Assembly: GCF_029211265.1 (NCBI RefSeq)
Contig: NZ_JARGEL010000008.1
Span: 1 to 64,000 of the forward strand
Source: Extensimonas soli
GTDB taxonomy: Bacteria; Pseudomonadota; Gammaproteobacteria; Burkholderiales; Burkholderiaceae_C
Length of the DNA: 64,000 nt
Direction of reading: 5' to 3'
The translations under genes were made by a program, and so were the position numbers. Below, one piece after another: positions 45,715 through 56,219 of the stretch (positions are counted from its first letter, which is position 1; each line of letters starts with the position of its first letter). Under the pieces are notes generated by a model. The model had not been told where the DNA came from. It did not search any database and saw only the letters and a list, made by a program, of their open reading frames with translations.

Positions 45715-46736
45715 CCGGCAGAGTGTTGCTTGGGTGCAAGCAAAAAATCGACCACGGGCCCGATCTGCTCGGGTGTCATCAGCGTGGGCGCGTGGCCCAC
45801 GCCCGGAAATTCGACGACGTGTGCGCGCGGCCCGCGCTGCGCCATGGCCTGCGCCGTTTCGGCCGAGAGGATGTCGGATTCAAGCCCGCGCAGCAGCAGC
45901 GTGTGTGCGCGGATGCGGTCGTAGAGCTGCCACATCAGCGCCTCGCCCTGCTCTGCGGCACCCGGCGGCGTGGCGCGAAAGGCTTGGGCGATGTCGGGGT
46001 CGTAGTGCAGCATCAGCCCGCCCTCGGGCGCGGGGCGCAGCATGTGGCGCGTCAGCGCGAGCCAGTCTTCGTGGCGGTGCGGGCCGCTCAAGGTCGAGCG
46101 CAGCGCTTCGGCGGCTTGCTCCAGGGTGTCGTAGCGCACGGGCTGGCCCACATATTCGCCGATGCGTTGCAGCCCGAGCGTGTCGATGCGGGGGCCGATG
46201 TCGTTGAGCACGAGCCGGCGCACGGGCACGGCGAGTGGCCAGTGGCTGCCCACGGCCTGGCCAGTGGCGTTCGGGTCGTCGGGGATGCAAAGTCCGGGCT
46301 GGCCGCACACGGCCATGCCGATCAAGCCGCCCATGCTGGTGCCGACCCAGTCGAGCGTCTGGATGGGGGCCTCGCGCTGCAGCTGCGCGAGCAGGGCGAG
46401 GATGTCGGCCGCGTATTGCGGCACGGCATAGGCCATGGGGTCGGCAAGCCAGTCGCTGCGTCCGCGTCCGGGCATGTCGGGGCAGACCACACGCGCGTGC
46501 CGGCCCAAGGCGCGCGCCAGCGCGTCGAAGTCGCGCCCCTGGCGCGAGAGGCCGTGCACGCACAGCACCACGTGCGGGGGCGCAGGGTTGCCGCTGTCGC
46601 TCTGTTGTCCGTTCCATTCCCAATAGGCCATGCGGTGCTGCCCGGGCCCGGCCGCCGGCGCATCGGGGGCGACCAGGGGGCTGCGAGGCGAAGCCGCACC
46701 TGGGCAAAGGACGTAGTTCAAGCGGGGTTCGGTCAT
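45711..46736 (-). CDS. Alpha/beta-hydrolase
   Basis: A 341-residue alpha/beta-hydrolase with CVHGLSRQGRDFD (oxyanion), nucleophile elbow GTSMGG, and a C-terminal GVGHAPTLM histidine. The nucleophile motif GTSMGG and the cap region resemble esterase/epoxide-hydrolase-like proteins; substrate unknown. The stop codon overlaps the relA ATG, so relA translation is probably coupled to this gene. An in-frame ATG at 46778 is an alternative start; 46736 fits the usual length better. Confidence 0.82.
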   Translation of the reverse strand: MTEPRLNYVLCPGAASPRSPLVAPDAPAAGPGQHRMAYWEWNGQQSDSGNPAPPHVVLCVHGLSRQGRDFDALARALGRHARVVCPDMPGRGRSDWLADPMAYAVPQYAADILALLAQLQREAPIQTLDWVGTSMGGLIGMAVCGQPGLCIPDDPNATGQAVGSHWPLAVPVRRLVLNDIGPRIDTLGLQRIGEYVGQPVRYDTLEQAAEALRSTLSGPHRHEDWLALTRHMLRPAPEGGLMLHYDPDIAQAFRATPPGAAEQGEALMWQLYDRIRAHTLLLRGLESDILSAETAQAMAQRGPRAHVVEFPGVGHAPTLMTPEQIGPVVDFLLAPKQHSAG

Positions 46737-46879
46737 GGCAGAGGAAGTTTGCGTTGTGAAGTGATGAACGGAAATCATGCCATCAGCCTGTCGGCCGTCA
46801 GGGACGCCAAGGTGTATTTTCGATCTTGATGTCGGTGAATCCATGAGGTTTGCCCCTGCTGGTTCGTCTCCTGGGTGAA

Positions 46880-48250
46880 TCAATGCAACGCCGTTGGCTC
46901 CACCGGCGTGGGTAGACGTCGCAGTTGGAGTTCGGCCAGACCCGGATAAAGAGGTCGGCTGATCAGGCGCGATATGCCGGAAGCGAGCAGGCTACAGGCC
47001 ATGAGGCTCAGCACGAGGCTGTGGCCGTCCACCATCTCCATCACGATGATGAAGGACGTCATGGGTGCCTGCGTCACGGCAGAGAGAAAGGCGGCCATTC
47101 CCAACGCGATGAGTGTGGGCGTGTCCACATGGCCTGTCAGCAGGGCTATGTCGTGCCCCAGCGCACCGCCGATCGACAGCGCAGGGGCAAAAATACCGCC
47201 TGGCGCTCCAGACCAGGCCGTGAGCCAGGTGGCGAGAAATTTCAACAGGGCATACAAAGGATTGGTGTCCGTTCCTCCTTCCAGCAAAGCACGGTTGTAT
47301 GCATAGCCTGAGCCAAAGACAGCGCCGTCGGAGATGAGTCCCATGACGGCTACGGCCAATCCACATGCGGCTGCGAACCGGATGGGGTATTGCTGGCGCA
47401 ATTGGGTCAGTCGGTCGGGCGAGCGCTCGGAAAGCGAGCGGATGAGCAGGCGCGAAAACAGCCCTCCCGCCAGTCCGCAGACCACGGCCACCAGTACCGC
47501 CGGCCACCATAAGGACCAGCCCACCGCTGCGACGCGAATGATGCCGAAGTAGGTGGCATTGCCATATGCCGATATGCCCATGATGCCGGCAAGAATGATG
47601 GCCGCCATGAGGAGGCCGTTATTGCGTTGTTCCGGGCGGCGGGACAGCTCTTCGATGGCAAACATGATGCCACCCAGCGGCGTGTTGAATGCCGCGGCGA
47701 TGCCTGCCGCCCCTCCCGCGATCAACAAGCCGTGCGGCGAAACGGCGGCTTTGGGCGGTAACCAATGGCGGGCTGAATGCATGATCCCGGCTCCGATCTG
47801 CACCGAAGGACCTTCCCGCCCTTGTGAAAGACCACCCAGTAGCCCCAAAGCGGTCAACGCGATCTTGGCCACGCTGAGTCGAAACGACACGTAAAGGGAC
47901 TTCCACGGTGTGCCGGTCACGCCTGGATGGAGTGCTGCCATGACCTGGGGAATGCCGGAGCCCGCAGCACCCGGAGCCCAGCGGCGTGTCATCCAGACAA
48001 TCAGCGCCGTCCAGGCCGGCGTCCAGAGCAAGGGGAGCCAGAACGCCATTGCGCGTGCGTGCTCGAACAGGTTCGAGGCGCGCTCGCCCAGCCAGGTGAG
48101 CGCCACCACGGTGAGGCCTGAAAAAGCTCCAAAAACAAGTACGACGATGCGGGTTTTCCAGAGATTTTGGTCTTGCAATTCGGACTTCAGGGCCTTGGCG
48201 ATCAGGGGGTCTTGTTGCATGGGGTTGGAGCGAGGGGTGTTGGGCGCCAT
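46880..48250 (-). CDS. ClC-family chloride transporter
   Basis: A 456-residue ClC protein with about ten hydrophobic segments and the anion-pathway motifs GSGIPQV, GREGPSVQ (gating glutamate present) and GGIFAPALSIGGA. The gating glutamate suggests chloride/proton exchange rather than a plain channel. No C-terminal CBS domains are attached. Codon use is less GC-biased than in the flanking genes. The start is uncertain: ATG 48250 is used, with ATG 48220 ten codons later also reasonable; neither has a good ribosome site. Confidence 0.88.
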   Translation of the reverse strand: MAPNTPRSNPMQQDPLIAKALKSELQDQNLWKTRIVVLVFGAFSGLTVVALTWLGERASNLFEHARAMAFWLPLLWTPAWTALIVWMTRRWAPGAAGSGIPQVMAALHPGVTGTPWKSLYVSFRLSVAKIALTALGLLGGLSQGREGPSVQIGAGIMHSARHWLPPKAAVSPHGLLIAGGAAGIAAAFNTPLGGIMFAIEELSRRPEQRNNGLLMAAIILAGIMGISAYGNATYFGIIRVAAVGWSLWWPAVLVAVVCGLAGGLFSRLLIRSLSERSPDRLTQLRQQYPIRFAAACGLAVAVMGLISDGAVFGSGYAYNRALLEGGTDTNPLYALLKFLATWLTAWSGAPGGIFAPALSIGGALGHDIALLTGHVDTPTLIALGMAAFLSAVTQAPMTSFIIVMEMVDGHSLVLSLMACSLLASGISRLISRPLYPGLAELQLRRLPTPVEPTALH

Positions 48251-48350
48251 CGCCAGAGAGGATAGCCGTGGAGCGAAGGCGTGATGGCTTCTTGTAAACC
48301 GCGGGATTTTCGCAATGCCGGCCGGCGCATGCCAGGGCACATTTTCGCCT

Positions 48351-49073
48351 TCAGCGCATCTGCACTTCTCCCGACACCTGCGCGCTCACCTGGGCTTTGC
48401 CGGCTTCCACGGGTACGGCGGCGTCTTCGAGCGGGGCCGTCTTGGTCGCCATGGCGAGCATGCGTGGCTGCGGGGCGGGGTATTGCCCGCTGGTGTGCAC
48501 GGCCACGCTGCGCAGCGTGTAGCCGCCAAAGCCGAAGGCTTGCGCGAGCGTGGCGGCGCGCTCCTGGAAGCGGGTGACGGCCTGGGCCTGCGCTGCGTTT
48601 TCGGCCTTGGTGCGCGATTCGGGCGCGAGCGAGAAACCCACGGCGCTGACGCTCAAGGTCTGGATCTGGCCGGCCGTGCCCGTGATGCGCGCAAAGTCGC
48701 GCCCCGCGAGCACCAGTTCGGCGCGGCCCTGCCAGCCGTTGATCTTGCCGTCCTTGCCGTAGCGCGGGGACAGGCCGAAGGGCCCTGTGCGCACTTCCAT
48801 CTGGCCGGGCTGGGCCTGGCGGCGCGCCTGTGCGAGCGCGGCATCCAGCGCCTGCGTGAGCTGCGCCTGCACGCTGGGCGCATCTGCGGCCTCTTTGGTG
48901 GTGGACAGGGTCAGCGTCAGCCAGTCCTGCGCCACCTCCACCGTGGCGCTGGTCGAGAGCTGCAGCAGGTTCGCGGCGGGCGCCGGTTGGGGGGCGGGAA
49001 GATTTTGGGCAAAAATGGCTGCAGAGGCCGTATATAAAGCGTAGGCAGCTATGATTTTTATCATCCTTGGCAT
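48351..49073 (-). CDS. SIMPL-domain (DUF541) periplasmic protein
   Basis: A 240-residue secreted protein: signal peptide in the first 22 residues (MPRMIKIIAAYALYTASAAI, then FAQ), then a SIMPL/DUF541 domain (LLQLSTSATVEVAQDWLTLT, AQAQAVTRFQERAATLAQAFG, GYTLRSV). Family members such as BP26 and YggE are outer-surface or periplasmic proteins linked to oxidative stress; the molecular role is unknown. AGGAG lies eight bases before ATG 49073. Most of the signal peptide after MPRM is encoded by a family S repeat. Confidence 0.85.
   Translation of the reverse strand: MPRMIKIIAAYALYTASAAIFAQNLPAPQPAPAANLLQLSTSATVEVAQDWLTLTLSTTKEAADAPSVQAQLTQALDAALAQARRQAQPGQMEVRTGPFGLSPRYGKDGKINGWQGRAELVLAGRDFARITGTAGQIQTLSVSAVGFSLAPESRTKAENAAQAQAVTRFQERAATLAQAFGFGGYTLRSVAVHTSGQYPAPQPRMLAMATKTAPLEDAAVPVEAGKAQVSAQVSGEVQMR
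49010..49066 (-). repeat. Family S repeat encoding part of a signal peptide
   Basis: On the minus strand: aaaatcatagctgcctacgc, then tttatatacggcctctgcagcc, matching the S 5' half. Translated in frame it gives KIIAAYALYTASAA, the hydrophobic core of the SIMPL protein signal peptide. Confidence 0.5.
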
Positions 49074-49173
49074 GGCAGGAACTCCTGAGCAGTAGGGGAT
49101 TGGCAGAGGATAGGCACCTGCATGCAGACGGCGCGTGAAGGCGCAGAAAACGCACGGTACGGCGCGGCAAGAC

Positions 49174-49249
49174 TTGTAACAGTGCGTCAGGTCCGGCGCA
49201 AAAACGGAAATTTTGCGCTGCAAGCTGGTCAGAATCGCCGTTGTTACAA
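49174..49249. promoter_or_regulatory. Inverted repeats upstream of the response regulator
   Basis: ttgtaac (49174-49180) and gttacaa (49243-49249) form distant arms around a perfect close pair gcgcaaaa/ttttgcgc (49196-49203, 49211-49218). They lie in the divergent gap between the SIMPL gene and the regulator gene and could be operator sites for autoregulation. The binding protein is inferred only. Confidence 0.4.
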
Positions 49250-49264
49250 ATTCGACCGGGAGTC

Positions 49265-49999
49265 ATGATGAATACCACGAGCAACCGCACCGACAAGATT
49301 CTGGTGGTGGACGACGATGCGCGCATCCGCGATCTGCTGCGCCGCTACCTTACGCAGGAAGGCTTTGAAGTCATGCTGGCCGAGGACGGCAAGGCGCTGA
49401 ACCGCATTTTGCTGCGCGAAGCGGTCGATCTCATCGTGCTCGACCTCATGATGCCGGGTGAGGACGGCCTGTCGATCTGCCGCCGCCTGCGCGCCGCGAA
49501 CGACCGCACGCCCATCATCATGCTCACGGCCAAGGGCGAGGACGTGGATCGCATCGTCGGCCTCGAGGTGGGGGCGGACGATTACCTCGGCAAACCCTTC
49601 AACCCGCGCGAGCTGCTCGCACGCATCCATGCCGTGCTGCGCCGCCGTCCCGTACCCGAGGCGCCCGGCGCGCCCTCGGGCGAGAACGAGGTCGTGAATT
49701 TCGGTCCCTTCACCTTCGATCTGGGCACGCGCGTGCTGCTTCGCAACGACGAGGAACTGCCCCTGACCACAGGCGAATTCGCCATGCTCAAGGCGTTGGT
49801 GCGGCATCCGCGCCAGCCGCTGTCGCGCGAAAAGCTGGCGCTGCTCGCGCGCGGGCGTGAGTTCGAGCCTTTCGACCGCAGTCTGGACGTGCAGATTTCG
49901 CGCCTGCGCAAGCTGATCGAGGCTGACGCCGCGTCGCCGCGCTACATCCAGACCGTGTGGGGTGTGGGCTACGTGTTCGTGCCGGATGGGGCGAGCTGA
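49265..49999 (+). CDS. ompR: OmpR-family response regulator
   Basis: A 244-residue regulator: receiver domain with VVDDDARIRD, phospho-acceptor in LIVLDLMMPGEDG, KPF lysine; then a winged-helix output domain (LTTGEFAMLKALV, RSLDVQISRLRKLIE, YIQTVWGVGYVF). The sequence around QTVWGVGYVFVPDG is typical of OmpR itself. Two ATGs (49265, 49268) follow GGGAG. The stop codon overlaps the sensor kinase start (TGATG). Confidence 0.9.
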   Translation: MMNTTSNRTDKILVVDDDARIRDLLRRYLTQEGFEVMLAEDGKALNRILLREAVDLIVLDLMMPGEDGLSICRRLRAANDRTPIIMLTAKGEDVDRIVGLEVGADDYLGKPFNPRELLARIHAVLRRRPVPEAPGAPSGENEVVNFGPFTFDLGTRVLLRNDEELPLTTGEFAMLKALVRHPRQPLSREKLALLARGREFEPFDRSLDVQISRLRKLIEADAASPRYIQTVWGVGYVFVPDGAS

Positions 50000-51525
50000 T
50001 GCCCATGCCGCAAACGGGCGCGCATTCGGCCTTCCGGGAGTCGCAGGTCAACGTCGAGGAAGTGGCTGCGGAGCTTACGATGCCGGCGCCGCTGGAATCG
50101 CCAGAGGCCAGCGCCAAGGGCAAGACGCGCGCAAACCTGGGGCTGAACCTTTTCTGGCGCACGTTCATTCTGCTCGCCTTGCTGCTAGCGGGCAGCATCC
50201 TCGCGTGGCTGCAGATCCTGCGCGTGCTCGAATTCGAGCCGCGCACGCTGCAGATGGCGCAGCAGGCGGCCTCGCTGGTCAACCTGAGCCGCGCGGCGCT
50301 GGTACACGCCGACCCGATTGCGCGCGTGTCGCTGATCAAGACCATGGCCGAGCAGGAGGGCGTGCGCATCATGCCGCGCGAGCCCAGCGACCGCTACGAG
50401 CCGCTGGCCGGCTCCGCGCTCGCGCGACGGCTGACGCAGGAGCTCGCGCGCCGCCTGGGCCCCGACACCGTCGTGGCCCAGGACGTGAACGGCGAGCCGG
50501 GCCTGTGGGTGGGCTTCAACATCAATGGCGATCCGAACTGGCTGCGCATGGACCAGGCACGCTTCAGTCCCGCAGGTGGGCGCACCTGGCTGATGTGGCT
50601 TGCGATGGTGGGCATGCTCTCGCTTGCCGGCGCCGCGGTGATCGCGCGGCTCATCAACCGCCCGCTCAAGCAGCTGTCCCACGCGACCAGCCGCGTGCGC
50701 GAGGGCGATTTCGCGGCCAGCCACCTCGACGAAGACGTCACCACCAGTGAGGTGCGCGAGGTCAACATCGGCTTCAACCGCATGGCCGAGCGCCTGGCCA
50801 AGCTCGAGCAGGACCGCGCCGTGATGCTCGCGGGCATTTCGCACGACCTGCGCACGCCGCTCGCGCGCCTGCGGCTCGAAACCGAGATGAGCGTGGCCGA
50901 CGAGGTGGCGCGCGCACACATGGTGGCCGACATCGTGCAGCTCGATGCGACCATAGACAAGTTCCTCGACTATGCGCGCCCCGACCACGCCACGCTCACG
51001 CCGGTGAATCTGCACGGCGTGGTGTCCTCGTGCGTGTATGCGCTGCAAAACCACCAGGCCTTGCAGATCCGCATGTCCGTGCCCGAAGACCTGAACGTGC
51101 AGGCCGACGAGGTCGAGCTCGCGCGCGTGATCTCCAACCTGCTCGAGAACGCGCGCCGCTACGGCAAAACGCAGGGCACTGAAATCACGCGGGTGGACAT
51201 CGCCGCCAGGGCGCGCGACGAGTGGGTGCTGCTCAAGCTGCGCGACCACGGCCCGGGCGTTCCGCCCGAGCAGCTCGCGAGTCTGACCAAGCCGTTTTTC
51301 CGCGGCGACGCGGCGCGCACGGCTGCCGCGGGGGCGGGGCTGGGCCTTTCGATCGTGGACAAGACCGTGCGCCGCATGGGCGGCACGCTGAGCCTGGTCA
51401 ATGCGCGTTCGGGCGGTTTGGAGGCGCAGATCACCCTGCGGCGCGTGGCCAGCCTGCCGCCGGGCGAAGACCCGCAGCCGCGCCTGCAGCGCCCCTCGGT
51501 CAAACGCCAACGCACGGCGGCGTAG
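49999..51525 (+). CDS. envZ: Sensor histidine kinase, EnvZ-like
   Basis: A 508-residue membrane kinase, partner of the preceding regulator by overlap of start and stop. After a 50-residue cytoplasmic leader come TM1 (residues about 52-73), a periplasmic domain of about 120 residues, TM2 (about 196-216), HAMP, the phospho-acceptor box AGISHDLRTPLARLRL, N box NLLENARRYG, and ATP-lid motifs DHGPGVPP and GAGLGLSIV. The SHDLRTPL motif groups it with EnvZ. It probably senses envelope or osmotic conditions; no porin gene is next to it. Confidence 0.9.
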   Translation: MPMPQTGAHSAFRESQVNVEEVAAELTMPAPLESPEASAKGKTRANLGLNLFWRTFILLALLLAGSILAWLQILRVLEFEPRTLQMAQQAASLVNLSRAALVHADPIARVSLIKTMAEQEGVRIMPREPSDRYEPLAGSALARRLTQELARRLGPDTVVAQDVNGEPGLWVGFNINGDPNWLRMDQARFSPAGGRTWLMWLAMVGMLSLAGAAVIARLINRPLKQLSHATSRVREGDFAASHLDEDVTTSEVREVNIGFNRMAERLAKLEQDRAVMLAGISHDLRTPLARLRLETEMSVADEVARAHMVADIVQLDATIDKFLDYARPDHATLTPVNLHGVVSSCVYALQNHQALQIRMSVPEDLNVQADEVELARVISNLLENARRYGKTQGTEITRVDIAARARDEWVLLKLRDHGPGVPPEQLASLTKPFFRGDAARTAAAGAGLGLSIVDKTVRRMGGTLSLVNARSGGLEAQITLRRVASLPPGEDPQPRLQRPSVKRQRTAA

Positions 51526-51559
51526 GCAGTTTCGGCTGCGTTCAGCGAGACCTTGCGAT

Positions 51560-51814
51560 TCAGTCCGGCACAAAGCGGCTTTCGAACCTGTGCAAGTCCT
51601 GTTCGAGTTCGAAAGTCACCAGTTGCCCCATCTTCATATCGGCCAGGCGGCAGGCGGCAAACAGGCTGCTTTTGCCCGCGAGGTCGAAGCTCGGCAGGTC
51701 GATCAGCGCATACGGGTAGGGCACGAACGATTCGTGCGCGAACACCGTGTGGCTTTCGTTGCGCGGCGAGGGGTAGAGCTTGTAGTGGGCGGTGGTGATG
51801 GTGCGGCTGGCCAT
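51560..51814 (-). CDS. Conserved small protein of unknown function
   Basis: An 84-residue reading frame, MASRTITTAHYKLYPSPRNE to FESRFVPD, with tyrosine/phenylalanine-rich beta-like sequence and no signal peptide. I do not recognise a family. Coding is likely because the composition and codon use are regular and it fills the space between the kinase gene and family E, convergent with the kinase gene. It could be a small PilZ-less surface or regulatory protein, but no function is claimed. Confidence 0.55.
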   Translation of the reverse strand: MASRTITTAHYKLYPSPRNESHTVFAHESFVPYPYALIDLPSFDLAGKSSLFAACRLADMKMGQLVTFELEQDLHRFESRFVPD

Positions 51815-51877
51815 GAGGGTATCCGGTGGGTGGCGGGCAGAGAGACAGCGATACAGTGCAGGGCAATGCTACTAAGA

Positions 51878-52140
51878 GCCTATTTCAGTAGGTAACATGC
51901 CCCGCGTTGCGGTCAGGGGCGGATGGATGCAAGGCGCAGCGCGCTGTCCATGCTACATGCCTGGACAAGCGCGGCAACGCTGCAGACGCCGCCCCTGACC
52001 GCAACCCGCAGGGCCATGGCCTTGCGCGCCCCTGGCGGTGTTGCAGGTGGCTCATGGAGCACCGCTCCACGTCGCCCCCTGCGCCTAGCCAGGCATCGCG
52101 CAAGGCCATGGCGCGGGGCATGTTCCCTACTGAAATAGGC
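51878..52140. mobile_element. Family E structured inverted-repeat element (263 bp)
   Basis: Outer repeats of 29 bases with one mismatch (starting gcctatttcagtagg at 51878, complement ending at 52140). Inside are two further perfect inverted pairs: a 17-base pair starting gttgcggtcagg (51906-51922 with 51989-52005) and a 15-base pair gccatggccttgcgc (52013-52027 with 52098-52112). Each inner arm continues as an imperfect stem, so the element can fold as a three-way structure. No convincing gene. It lies 29 bases upstream of moaE. Confidence 0.8.
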
Positions 52141-52168
52141 TTCAATCTGCAGCACCGGTACGCATGCC

Positions 52169-52660
52169 ATGAACGCCTCCTCCGCCTCCTCCATTTCCAT
52201 CCAGACGGCCGACTTCGACCTGGGCGCCGAACTGGCCGCCCTGCGCGCGCAAGACCGTCGCGTGGGTGCGCTGTGCAGCTTTGTTGGTCTGGTGCGTGAC
52301 CACAACGACGGCGACGCCGTGGCCAGCCTGGAGCTAGAGCACTACCCGGGCATGACGGAAAAGGCCATCCAGACCATGGTGGATGAGGCTTTTGCGCGCT
52401 TTCCGATCTACGCCGTGCGTGTGATCCACCGCGTGGGTCTGCTGCAGCCTTGCGCGCAGATCGTGCTCGTGGCCGTGACGGCGGCGCACCGCGGGGCCAG
52501 CTTTCAAGCCTGCGAATTTCTCATGGACTACCTCAAGACGCAGGCGCCGTTCTGGAAAAAAGAGCAGACGCCGCAGGGCGCGCGCTGGGTGGATGCGCGT
52601 GTGAGCGACGACGCAGCGCTCGCGCGCTGGGGCATCGCGGCGCGCAACGCGGCTGAATGA
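52169..52660 (+). CDS. moaE: Molybdopterin synthase catalytic subunit
   Basis: Large subunit of molybdopterin synthase, converting cPMP to molybdopterin with sulfur from MoaD. The 163-residue protein has the family stretches CSFVGLVRDHNDG, LELEHYPGMTEKAI, VIHRVG, and FWKKEQTPQGARWVDA with the catalytic lysines. In relatives it normally follows moaD and moeA; here family E and the small frame precede it and no other molybdenum gene is in the window, so its promoter may have been altered by the insertion. Confidence 0.93.
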   Translation: MNASSASSISIQTADFDLGAELAALRAQDRRVGALCSFVGLVRDHNDGDAVASLELEHYPGMTEKAIQTMVDEAFARFPIYAVRVIHRVGLLQPCAQIVLVAVTAAHRGASFQACEFLMDYLKTQAPFWKKEQTPQGARWVDARVSDDAALARWGIAARNAAE

Positions 52661-52709
52661 GCCGCCCCTTGGGTTTTGATGCAGGTTAACCGCATTTGCG
52701 TGGGCCTGC

Positions 52710-52735
52710 CTTGAAATGGTGCGCACGCCCCTCAG
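52710..52735 (+). promoter_or_regulatory. Heat-shock (RpoH) promoter candidate of clpB
   Basis: CTTGAAA at 52710-52716 and CCCCTCA at 52728-52734 are separated by 11 bases, close to the sigma-32 pattern CTTGAAA-CCCCATNT, and lie about 30 bases upstream of the clpB start with its GGAGG site. Confidence 0.65.
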
Positions 52736-52762
52736 TTGCGATCCCAACGGAGGTAATAACCC

Positions 52763-55369
<2,607 letters not shown>

Positions 55370-55404
55370 GTGCAGAGCCAAGTCCGCAAGCTAATTAAAA
55401 TGAT

Positions 55405-55445
55405 AGCTGCCAGCGCTTGACATACAAGCGCTGGCAGCTTTTTTT
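55405..55445 (+). terminator. Terminator of clpB formed by a family S repeat
   Basis: Perfect 15-base stem agctgccagcgcttg (55405-55419) with its complement at 55425-55439, loop acata, then a T tract. The stem is an S repeat with symmetric arms, so the repeat itself supplies the terminator. The preceding aaaatgat belongs to the same repeat. Confidence 0.85.
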
Positions 55446-55515
55446 ACGCTTTTTTTGCCAGGCTGGCCCGATTGCGCGCACAATGCCGGCCTTTTGTCAC
55501 TTTGCCGTTTTTTGC

Positions 55516-56034
55516 ATGCCCAACATCGAGGTCCGTCCTGCCACGCTGCGCGACGCCAAAGCCATCGCCCAAGTCCACACCTTTGCCGTGCAGGAGGCCT
55601 ACCGGGGCCTGCTGCCGGAGGACTATCTGCGTGCCCTGAAGCCCGAAGAGCGCCAGGCCTATTGGCGCGAAGCCATCGAATACTGCGAGCCGCAGGTCAT
55701 GGTGGCGCTCGAGGGCGACAAAGTCGTCGGCTTCGTCGGCTACGACCGCTCGCGCGACCCCAAGTCGCGCCCGACCACGGGCGAGATCTGGGCCATTTAC
55801 GCCGCGCCCAGCCATTGGCAACAGGGCGTAGGCCTGGCCTTGTGGGACGCGGCGCGCGACGGTCTGCTCGAAGAGGGCTGCACCACTGCCACGGTGTGGA
55901 TTCCCCTGTGCAACGAGCGTGCCCTGCGCTTTCATGAAACCGCGGGCTTCAAGCGCGAACTGGCGACGGCCAAGACCTCGCTCGTGGGCGGCGTGCGCAT
56001 CGAGGAAATCCGCCTCAAGCGCGCGCTGCATTGA
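55516..56034 (+). CDS. GNAT-family N-acetyltransferase
   Basis: A 172-residue GNAT protein. Motif A is IWAIYAAPSHWQQGVGLALWDAA (acetyl-CoA pyrophosphate loop QQGVG), and the C-terminal VWIPLCNERALRFHETAGF is the usual motif B. Substrate unknown. Start ATG 55516 has no obvious ribosome site. Its stop codon overlaps the first bases of a truncated family B repeat. Confidence 0.87.
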   Translation: MPNIEVRPATLRDAKAIAQVHTFAVQEAYRGLLPEDYLRALKPEERQAYWREAIEYCEPQVMVALEGDKVVGFVGYDRSRDPKSRPTTGEIWAIYAAPSHWQQGVGLALWDAARDGLLEEGCTTATVWIPLCNERALRFHETAGFKRELATAKTSLVGGVRIEEIRLKRALH

Positions 56035-56083
56035 ACCCGGATTGTTCATTGGGACGCGGGATGATGGCGGACGGCTGACGTCC
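56034..56083 (+). mobile_element. Family B element, truncated copy
   Basis: aacccggattgttcattggg, then acgcgggatgatggcg, matches the left end of the intact copy at 9661 with several changes; the rest is missing or reduced to gacggctgacgtcc. As at 39250, the repeat begins at the stop codon of the upstream gene (TGAACCC). Confidence 0.6.
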
Positions 56084-56129
56084 AAAAAGCGGCTACCTAT
56101 TGCTGCCGCCCCTTCTTTATGCCTTTCTG

Positions 56130-56175
56130 GCGATTTATTAACAAAAATATATTCGTTTGTGTTTGAACGAGTGCT
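56130..56175 (+). promoter_or_regulatory. AT-rich regulatory region upstream of the sulfate operon
   Basis: ttattaacaaaaatatattc and the following cgtttgtgtttgaacg form an AT-rich island unusual for this window, about 50-90 bases before sbp. CysB or Cbl, which control sulfate uptake genes, bind AT-rich sites; the assignment is by position only. Confidence 0.4.
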
Positions 56176-56219
56176 GCGGACAATGCGCCTGATTGCCCAT
56201 TCCATCAGGTACCGCAGAC

